DNA of 64,000 nucleotides, taken from the NCBI GenBank assembly GCA_964371355.1, contig CAYJMG010000008.1, forward strand, positions 1-64,000, in the 5' to 3' direction. The notes under the pieces are model-generated. The model saw only the letters and a list, made by a program, of their open reading frames with translations. It did no database searches and was not told where the DNA came from. A program made the translations under genes and the position numbers. Positions 58,680 through 64,000 of this stretch are shown here, piece by piece (positions within the stretch are counted from its first letter, which is position 1; each line of letters opens with the position of its first letter). This DNA comes from JACRBR01 sp964371355 (GTDB lineage Bacteria; Chloroflexota; Dehalococcoidia; DSTF01; JACRBR01).

Positions 58680-58747
58680 CTGATCCGCCGGAGGGGGCGG
58701 CGGGGAGCGTCCGTGCTGCAGACGCCACCGCGCCTCCGGCGGATCAG
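58680..58747. repeat. perfect 15-bp inverted repeat, 38-base loop
   Basis: CTGATCCGCCGGAGG and CCTCCGGCGGATCAG match exactly and the similarity fades outward. Its size and position just past a gene cluster fit a small non-autonomous element or a long terminator hairpin of the small membrane gene on the minus strand. Confidence 0.6.
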
Positions 58748-58829
58748 ATCGACGGGATAATACGCCCCGGTCGGTGGAAAGTGGACAGTTCTTATGTGTT
58801 TCTTGCTCGCGCCGAGAGGAAGGTGGCAG

Positions 58830-59003
58830 TTATGCCGCTTTTAGGCGTTCCGCGCGGTCCGCTTCCGCTTTCGGCGAGGGCGAAAGGGAGGGTTCCGGAT
58901 GCGCCCGTGCCTCGTCGTCCGCCTCCAGCGTCTGTGTCCAGAACTGGCGGATCAGGTAGGCGCCCAATGTCACGAGCAGGGCCGATGCGATGAGGAGCTG
59001 CAT
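58830..59003 (-). CDS. small membrane protein, 57 residues
   Basis: An ATG at 59003 with AGGAAGG eight bases upstream opens a frame coding MQLLIASALLVTLGAYLI, one membrane helix, then RQFWTQTLEADDEARA and a mixed Pro/Glu/Lys tail ending LKAA. The frame ends with TAA at 58830. The size and charge pattern (hydrophobic N-terminus, acidic tail) fit a real small membrane protein. No relative is recalled. Confidence 0.65.
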   Translation of the reverse strand: MQLLIASALLVTLGAYLIRQFWTQTLEADDEARAHPEPSLSPSPKAEADRAERLKAA

Positions 59004-59124
59004 GGGCCAACCTTCCTGCGGGGTGAGTGGGAGGCCCCGAACGGCCGAGGCCTCCCACGAAGTACGGTCACGCCTGTCAGGAGGCGTGCGGGCGGCGACC
59101 GGGGATTGCCGCCGCCCGTCCTAC

Positions 59125-59316
59125 CTACTTCTTCTTCGCGGTCTTGCGGCGGGCGGTCTTCTTCTTCGCCGCCGGCTTTCGCGACTTGGCGGCCGCAGCC
59201 TTCTTCGGTGCAGCCTTCTTCTTCGCGGTCTTCTTCTTGGCCGCTGGCTTCTTCTTGGCGGCGCTCTTCTTCTTTGCCGCGGGCTTCTTCTTCGCGGCGG
59301 CTTTCTTCACTGCCAT
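59125..59316 (-). CDS. Lys/Ala-rich basic protein (histone H1-like)
   Basis: A 63-residue protein made almost wholly of Lys, Ala and Pro in AAKKKPAAKKK-type repeats. This matches the C-terminal tails of bacterial histone-like proteins that bind and condense DNA. AGGAAGAG precedes the ATG at 59316. It lies 43 bases after the nrdJ stop on the same strand, a recurrent pairing in some high-GC bacteria that may only reflect position. Confidence 0.8.
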   Translation of the reverse strand: MAVKKAAAKKKPAAKKKSAAKKKPAAKKKTAKKKAAPKKAAAAKSRKPAAKKKTARRKTAKKK

Positions 59317-59359
59317 ACTCTTCCTGCCTCCTGTCTTCCTTGACTTACGCTCCTGGCCG

Positions 59360-62170
59360 TCAGGAGCATCCACTCGTGCTCCCGCAGTTCTCACAGCGGT
59401 AGCACGTCCCCGACCTGATCATGATCCAGCCGCACTGCGAACATGCGGGCGCGTCCGCATGCCCGTTCGCGCGCGGGGCCTTGTACACCAGCGGCACCGT
59501 CTCGGCGGTGCCCGCCGTGGCGTGACCGTTCCCGGTTCCGTTGCCGTTCCCCACAGACGCGTCGGGCGTCTGCATCGGCAATGGATACTGCCCCGCCGCT
59601 AGTGCGGCTTTGATCTCTGGTGTCATCACGCCGATCTCGTACGCCTCCTGTGGCGACATGTATCGGCTGGCCAGCCAGCGGAACACGTAGTCGATGATCG
59701 ACTGGGCCATCGGGATGTCCCGGTTCTCCGTCCGTCCCATCGGCTCGAACCGCATGTGGCTGAAGTTCCGTACGAGGTCGGTCAGCGGTACGCCGTACTG
59801 CAGCGCGTAGCTGATGGCCCTCCCGAACGCCTCCATCAGGCCGCTCACCGTGGAGCCCTGCTTTGCCATCGAGAGGAAGATCTCGCCCGGCGTCCCGTCC
59901 TCGTACAGTCCGACGGTGATGTAGCCGTCGTGGCCCTCGATGCTGAACTTGTGCGTCAGCGAGGTCCGGGTGTCGGGCATCTTGCGTCGCACCGGGCCGA
60001 TGGCCGTGGTGGCCTGTTCGTTCGTCCCCGAGGCTTTGCTCGTGGACAGCGGCTGCACCTTCTTCGAGCCGTCCCGGTAGATGGCGATCGCCTTCAGGCC
60101 GTGCCGCCAGGCCTCGGTGTACGCGGCGGACACATCCTCGATAGATGCCTCGTTAGGGAGGTTCACGGTCTTCGAGATGGCGCCCGAAATGAAGGGCTGT
60201 ACCGCCCCCATCATCTTGATGTGGCCCATGTGATGAATAGACCGAGTCCCGTTCTCGGCCCGGAAGGCGCAGTCGAACACCGCCAGGTGCTCTTCACGCA
60301 GACCCGGCGCACCTTCGATCGTCCCCTGGTCGTCGATGTGCTGTTCGATCTGCCGGATCTCTTCCGGGCTGTATCCCAGACGGTGCAGCGCCCGCGGAAC
60401 CGTCTGGTTCACGATCTTCATCATGCCGCCGCCGACGAGCTTCTTGTATTTCACGAGCGCGATGTCCGGCTCGATGCCCGTCGTGTCGCAGTCCATCATG
60501 AACGCGATCGTCCCTGTCGGCGCGATGACTGTGGCCTGCGCGTTGCGGTAGCCAAACGTTCTCCCCAACTCCAACGCATCGTCCCACACCTTCTGCGCAG
60601 CGTCGATCATGTACGCCGGCGCATTTGTTGTGTCTATTGTACGCGAAGCGTCACGGTGTTTGGCAATGACCCGCAGCATTGGATCGCGATTTTCGTGGAA
60701 CGCGCTGAACGGGCCCACCCGCTGCGCGATCGCAGCGGAGGTCGCGTAGGCGTGCCCGGTCATGATCGATGTGATCGTCGCGGCGATCGTGCGCCCGTCG
60801 TCGGAGTCGTACGGAATGCCGAGCGTCATCAGCATCGCGCCCAGGTTGGCATAACCAAGACCGAGCTGCCGCATCGCCTCCGTGTTCGCGGCGATCTTCG
60901 CTGTTGGGTAGCTGCTGTTGCTGACGATGATCTCCTGCGCCCAGATCGAGACGGTCACCGCGCGCCGGAAGGCCTCGACATCGAATGCGCCGTCCTCATC
61001 GAGGAAGGTCAACAGGTTCAGAGACGCCAGGTTGCAGGCGGAGTTGTCGATGTGCATGTACTCGCTGCACGGGTTGCTCGCGTTGATGCGGCCGGTGTTG
61101 GCGCAGGTGTGCCAGTCGTTGATGGTGGTGTCGTACTGCATCCCGGGGTCGCCGCACTCCCATGCCGCCGCCGCCATCTTCCGCAACAGGTCCCGGGCGT
61201 TCGCCGTCTGCACGACCTCGCCGCCCACGATGGAGCGCAGCGTCCAGTCGCGGCCTTCGACCGCCGCCTCCATGAAGGCGTCGGTCACGCGGACGGAGTT
61301 GTTGGCGTTCTGGAACTGGATGCTGGACCACGCGTCCCCGTTCAGCGACATATCCCAGCCGGCCGAACCTAGCGCGTACGCCTTCCGCTCTTCGTTCGCC
61401 TTGCTCTCGATGAAGTCCTCGATGTCCGGATGGTCGGCGTTCAGCACGACCATCTTGGCCGCCCGCCGGGTCTTGCCGCCGGACTTGATGGAGCCGGCAA
61501 TCGAATCTGCGCCCCGCATGAAGCTGATGGGGCCGCTGGCCTGGCCGCCCGCCGAAAGCTGCTCCTTGCTGGACCGGATGGGCGAGAGGTTGATGCCGGA
61601 GCCGGAGCCACCCTTGAAGATCATCCCTTCCGTCTTGCACCAGTCGAGAATCGACTCCATGGTGTCTTCGACGGACAGGATGAAGCAGGCGCTGCACTGC
61701 GGCTTCTCCTCGACGCCGACGTTGAACCAGACGGGGCTGTTGAAGGCCATCTGCTGGTTCACCAGCAGGTGCGTCAGCTCGTCGTGAAAGGTCTGCGCTT
61801 CCTCCTGTGACTCGAAGTAGGCGTCCGCGACGCCCCAGCCCGTGATCGTCTTCGCCACCCGTCCGATCATCTGGCGGACGCTGCGCTCGCGCCGGTCCGT
61901 CTCCAGGGGCCCACGAAAGTACTTCGACACCACCACGTTGGTGGCCGTCTGCGACCAGGCCGCGGGGATCTCGACATCCTTCTGCTCGAAGACCGCCACG
62001 CCGGTCTCGTCGGAGATGTTGGCGGTGCGGTATTCCCACTCCACGTGGTCGAAGGGGTCCTCCCCCGAGCGTGTGAAGAATCGTTCGATAGTGAACGCGC
62101 CGCGTGGCACGGCCACCCTCGGCTGCGTGTCGAGACTGCGGCGGACTTCGGGCTCGGCCTGGAGGACCAT
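59360..62170 (-). CDS. nrdJ: adenosylcobalamin-dependent ribonucleotide reductase (class II)
   Basis: A 936-residue B12-dependent ribonucleotide reductase. NSPVWFNVG and CSACFILSVEDTM are the substrate and first-Cys regions. FKGGSGSGINLSPIR, NPCSEYMHIDNSACNLASLNL (in pieces NPCSEYM and CNLASLNL) and GTIAFMMDCDTTGIEPD, which contains the site of the radical Cys, are intact. The C-terminus ends in a zinc ribbon (CSQCGW, CYRCENCGSTSGC) that carries the redox-relay cysteines. This oxygen-tolerant enzyme does not need a NrdB. Four small genes and nrdR lie upstream. Confidence 0.96.
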   Translation of the reverse strand: MVLQAEPEVRRSLDTQPRVAVPRGAFTIERFFTRSGEDPFDHVEWEYRTANISDETGVAVFEQKDVEIPAAWSQTATNVVVSKYFRGPLETDRRERSVRQMIGRVAKTITGWGVADAYFESQEEAQTFHDELTHLLVNQQMAFNSPVWFNVGVEEKPQCSACFILSVEDTMESILDWCKTEGMIFKGGSGSGINLSPIRSSKEQLSAGGQASGPISFMRGADSIAGSIKSGGKTRRAAKMVVLNADHPDIEDFIESKANEERKAYALGSAGWDMSLNGDAWSSIQFQNANNSVRVTDAFMEAAVEGRDWTLRSIVGGEVVQTANARDLLRKMAAAAWECGDPGMQYDTTINDWHTCANTGRINASNPCSEYMHIDNSACNLASLNLLTFLDEDGAFDVEAFRRAVTVSIWAQEIIVSNSSYPTAKIAANTEAMRQLGLGYANLGAMLMTLGIPYDSDDGRTIAATITSIMTGHAYATSAAIAQRVGPFSAFHENRDPMLRVIAKHRDASRTIDTTNAPAYMIDAAQKVWDDALELGRTFGYRNAQATVIAPTGTIAFMMDCDTTGIEPDIALVKYKKLVGGGMMKIVNQTVPRALHRLGYSPEEIRQIEQHIDDQGTIEGAPGLREEHLAVFDCAFRAENGTRSIHHMGHIKMMGAVQPFISGAISKTVNLPNEASIEDVSAAYTEAWRHGLKAIAIYRDGSKKVQPLSTSKASGTNEQATTAIGPVRRKMPDTRTSLTHKFSIEGHDGYITVGLYEDGTPGEIFLSMAKQGSTVSGLMEAFGRAISYALQYGVPLTDLVRNFSHMRFEPMGRTENRDIPMAQSIIDYVFRWLASRYMSPQEAYEIGVMTPEIKAALAAGQYPLPMQTPDASVGNGNGTGNGHATAGTAETVPLVYKAPRANGHADAPACSQCGWIMIRSGTCYRCENCGSTSGCS

Positions 62171-62198
62171 GACGAGGGGATTCCTTTCCTTTGGGTGA

Positions 62199-62474
62199 CT
62201 AGCCTGCCTGTGTTGTCTCGATCACGGAGCCCGCGAGCCTCGCGATCGCCCGCCAGCTTGTGATGTTTGCCTGGTACGACGTCATCTCGTCCAGCGGCGC
62301 GCCGTGCAGCCGCGCGAACTCGCGCAGGCGGCGCAGGTGCAGTGCGGCTTCGCCGCGCGCGTCGATCACCTCGTCGCGGTGCAACCGCTGGAGGAACGCG
62401 CGCGCAACGCTGCCCATGTCTGCAACAGCCTGCTCCACGTACGCGTCCTCTGCAACGGTTCTTTGTCCACGCAT
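62199..62474 (-). CDS. small hypothetical protein upstream of nrdJ
   Basis: A 91-residue helical protein starting RGQRTVAEDAYVEQAV. It has no recognised motif. GAGG lies eight bases upstream of the ATG at 62474. It is 28 bases upstream of nrdJ, so it is likely to be co-expressed with it. It could be an NrdJ-linked accessory, but that is speculation. Confidence 0.6.
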   Translation of the reverse strand: MRGQRTVAEDAYVEQAVADMGSVARAFLQRLHRDEVIDARGEAALHLRRLREFARLHGAPLDEMTSYQANITSWRAIARLAGSVIETTQAG

Positions 62475-62534
62475 TCGAAACCTCAAACCCACATCCGTGG
62501 GAATTCACTCCGCCGTGATCGCGGCCAGCGCGAT

Positions 62535-62572
62535 CGCAGGGCCGCTCGCATCGCACCGCGAGCGGCCCTGCG
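62535..62572. terminator. 15-bp hairpin downstream of a small gene
   Basis: CGCAGGGCCGCTCGC and GCGAGCGGCCCTGCG form a perfect 15-bp stem with an 8-base loop, ten bases past the stop at 62582 on the minus strand. It should end that transcript; no T tract follows. Confidence 0.7.
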
Positions 62573-62581
62573 TCGTGCCCG

Positions 62582-62902
62582 CTAGTTCGTGAGAAGTGCG
62601 CCCGCTCCTGCCGCCTGTGAGAGCTGTGCGGGCATGTTGGCGGTCCATTGCCGCCAGCGCCGCGTGAGTTCCGCCCCAATCATCTCCGGCCGCAGTACGG
62701 TCAGGCCGGCCGGCTGACGCCCCGCGCGCAGCGTCGAGAGCAGCATCTCGAAGTGCGCAGCGTCCATGCCGCTCAGGCGAGAGCCCGTCAGCAGCGCGAT
62801 ACCATCCTCGACCGCGCGTCTGGCGCCGCTATCGCCCAGCAGCGCGAGGCGCCGCCGGTACTCGGCCACGACTTCGTCCATGAAGTCTTCGACGAACGGC
62901 AT
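62582..62902 (-). CDS. hypothetical protein, about 106 residues
   Basis: A protein beginning PFVEDFMDEVVAEYRRRLALL with a helical, mildly acidic N-terminal half and an Ala/Gly-rich end. I do not recognise it. GAAAGGGCACGG precedes the ATG at 62902; the upstream open frame carries no conserved residues. A strong hairpin follows its stop. Confidence 0.6.
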   Translation of the reverse strand: MPFVEDFMDEVVAEYRRRLALLGDSGARRAVEDGIALLTGSRLSGMDAAHFEMLLSTLRAGRQPAGLTVLRPEMIGAELTRRWRQWTANMPAQLSQAAGAGALLTN

Positions 62903-62976
62903 TCCGTGCCCTTTCACACCCGCTCCGGCTCCCGCCACGGTTAAGCCTTCACGGGTCGTGCTGCCACCTTTAGTTG

Positions 62977-63177
62977 CTACTTGTCGACCTTTTCCCAAAT
63001 CACGAAGATGCAGCGCGTGGTCGCGACTGGTTCGCGAAAAAGACCATGCTCGTATTCGATCCCGGGAACGGCCGCTGCCACGCGCCAGCCTCGGCGATAG
63101 GCATCCTCAACTGTCTTGCACGACTCTTCCATGCCCTTCTTGTTTCGCACGTCCAGCATGGTGAGCTCGCCGTCCAC
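62977..63177 (-). CDS. hypothetical small protein, 66 residues
   Basis: A small protein with DGELTMLDVRNKKGMEESCKT and a beta-prone end (TTRCIFVIWEKVD). Unknown function. AGGAGG sits directly upstream of the GTG at 63177, one of the best ribosome sites in this part of the window. It is in line with the next gene upstream, 23 bases away. Confidence 0.65.
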   Translation of the reverse strand: MDGELTMLDVRNKKGMEESCKTVEDAYRRGWRVAAAVPGIEYEHGLFREPVATTRCIFVIWEKVDK

Positions 63178-63200
63178 GTGTCACCTCCTGGTTTCGGTCC

Positions 63201-63575
63201 CTACTTCGTCTCATGTCGCACGACGTGCAACGCCGGGCGCGCCGTCTCCGGCTCCGCCGCATGCTCTTGCTCGCCCGCCGCCGGCTCCTCATACCCCGCC
63301 GCCAGGTGCTCGGGCACGCTGGGCAGGATCCGCAGGCGGTACACGGAAATGCGCTGCTCCGTCGGCCCCTGGAGCTTGAAGGTCAGGTGCCGGTCACTGA
63401 TGCGCATCCGCGAGCCGTCGGCGAGGTCCAGCGCCAGCTCGCCGCGCTGGCGCTCGAGCATGTGGACCTCCCAGGAGGGCCACATGGTCACCTCGCCCTT
63501 GTCGAGGCTCACCTCGCACGGTCCGTTGGCGATGAACTCTCCGTCCGTGTTCGTGAGCTTGCCTTCCATGCGCAC
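63201..63575 (-). CDS. hypothetical protein, 124 residues
   Basis: A beta-rich N-terminal domain (NTDGEFIANGPCEVSLDKGEVT and SRMRISDRHLTFKL), then a flexible Glu/Pro-rich tail. No family is recalled. The GTG at 63575 has AGGAGAG upstream; an ATG two codons on is the alternative. It is probably an operon mate of the 66-residue gene. Confidence 0.6.
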   Translation of the reverse strand: MRMEGKLTNTDGEFIANGPCEVSLDKGEVTMWPSWEVHMLERQRGELALDLADGSRMRISDRHLTFKLQGPTEQRISVYRLRILPSVPEHLAAGYEEPAAGEQEHAAEPETARPALHVVRHETK

Positions 63576-63660
63576 CGCAGCAGCTCTCCTTGCTTGGCAG
63601 TCGTCAGTGGTCAGTTCTCAGTCCGTAGTTCTTGGTCGTCTGTCCTGGCGCCCTCTGTCG

Positions 63661-64000
63661 TCACCGGGCTTTTCGATCTCTTCGCTGTTCCGCCTCCGGA
63701 GCAGGCCGTCGCAGGTCGACGGGAGTCTGCACCGGCCGCACCGGGCGGCGGGTACGGGTTCGGGTTGTCGGTGCGGCCGGTCGCAGCCGTAGTGATGTGG
63801 CGGAGAACTCCGGGTCGGAGAGCGGCAGTTGCGCCGCCGCCGGATTCGTCGCCGTCGCCAGCGACTCCAGCTCCGCCTGCAGGTCCGCCAGGTCAGTGAA
63901 CTGGCGGTATACGCTGGCAAAACGCACGTAGGCGATGGGGTCCAGACCACGGAGGCGGTCCATCACCAGCTCGCCGATGACGCTCGAGGGCACCTCGGGC
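63661..64000 (-). CDS. nrdR: NrdR transcriptional repressor, partial (N-terminus beyond window)
   Basis: The C-terminal part of NrdR, which represses ribonucleotide reductase genes when dATP is high. The ATP-cone end is clear: EVPSSVIGELVMDRLRGLD, AYVRFASVYRQFTDLADLQAEL. About 65 further residues follow (Thr/Arg/Pro-rich, basic), which typical NrdR proteins of about 150 residues lack. The gene runs past the window edge, so its zinc-finger start is not seen. It lies upstream of nrdJ on the same strand, separated by four small genes. Confidence 0.9.
   Translation of the reverse strand, partial: PEVPSSVIGELVMDRLRGLDPIAYVRFASVYRQFTDLADLQAELESLATATNPAAAQLPLSDPEFSATSLRLRPAAPTTRTRTRRPVRPVQTPVDLRRPAPEAEQRRDRKAR

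Larger units (their letters stand above)
58526..58829. other. 304-base gap upstream of the MarR-MFS operon
   Basis: The gap holds the marR operator and promoter region and, at 58680-58747, a long perfect inverted repeat. No gene is evident. Confidence 0.55.

Noticed and set aside
1..64000. CRISPR arrays, tRNA and rRNA genes
   Set aside because: No regularly spaced repeats of 24-40 bases with unique spacers and no cloverleaf with a clear GTTCRANYC arm outside coding regions were seen.

Overview
The window is high-GC bacterial chromosome. The gene mix suggests a member of the Chloroflexota, perhaps near Dehalococcoidia or Thermomicrobia: adenosylcobalamin-dependent ribonucleotide reductase with NrdR, a glutaredoxin-thioredoxin reductase fusion, tungstate uptake, Ser/Thr kinase, PP2C and FHA signalling, and many small zinc-ribbon and lipoprotein genes. 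No rRNA or tRNA gene was seen, so this placement is an inference. Every gene here is chromosomal in style; no intact mobile element or CRISPR array is visible.

Layout. 0-7.6 kb: a DUF5049-like protein, an aldo/keto reductase, an orphan HicB-like antitoxin, a TPR lipoprotein with a DUF4331 surface protein, and a hipBA toxin-antitoxin pair with a promoter and three matched operator-like palindromes. 7.7-10 kb: an arylsulfatase. 10.3-14 kb: a compact, lower-GC, translationally coupled four-gene island (Vsr-like nuclease, cytosine-C5 methyltransferase, ParB/GNRR-domain protein, and a protein with a degenerate PD-(D/E)XK-like core) that looks like an unusual restriction or defence system. 15-24 kb: thiolase, then a signalling block (Ser/Thr kinase, FHA-winged-helix protein, PP2C phosphatase, LuxR-type and OmpR-type response regulators, a degenerate GGDEF membrane protein). 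Within this block lies an IS256-type transposase descendant that has lost two of its three catalytic acids. 24-34 kb: a rearranged phosphodiesterase, an alpha-toroid protein, DinB, a nucleoside phosphorylase, alanine dehydrogenase, PurQ, a 29-bp C tract, the Grx-TrxR fusion and a cyclase-family hydrolase.

34-37.7 kb: a Fur-family regulator and a Zn/Mn ABC transporter in one operon, with two GAGAC-N3-GTCTC palindromes at its head. 37.7-42.1 kb: a TPP-riboswitch-led thiamine operon (thiD, two small membrane proteins, thiG, thiE, thiS, thiO). 42-50 kb: SDR, VOC, TrmD with a NUDIX hydrolase, MoaD/MoaE, a lipoprotein peptidase-like hydrolase, ComF and TldE/PmbA. 50-58.6 kb: DUF2203, a methyltransferase, YjbQ, a glycerophosphodiesterase, a tungstate-type ABC transporter with a ModE-like regulator, and a MarR-MFS efflux pair. 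58.6-64 kb: a small membrane protein, a Lys/Ala-rich basic protein, nrdJ, four small unknown genes, and nrdR cut by the window edge.

How it fits together. Thiamine synthesis is under riboswitch control and is backed by YjbQ. Moco synthesis genes sit near a tungstate/molybdate importer. The kinase, phosphatase and FHA genes form one phospho-signalling neighbourhood. The strongest candidates for something new are the vsr-dcm-parB-nuclease island, the dead IS256 transposase among the regulators, and the PP2C/response-regulator antisense overlap.
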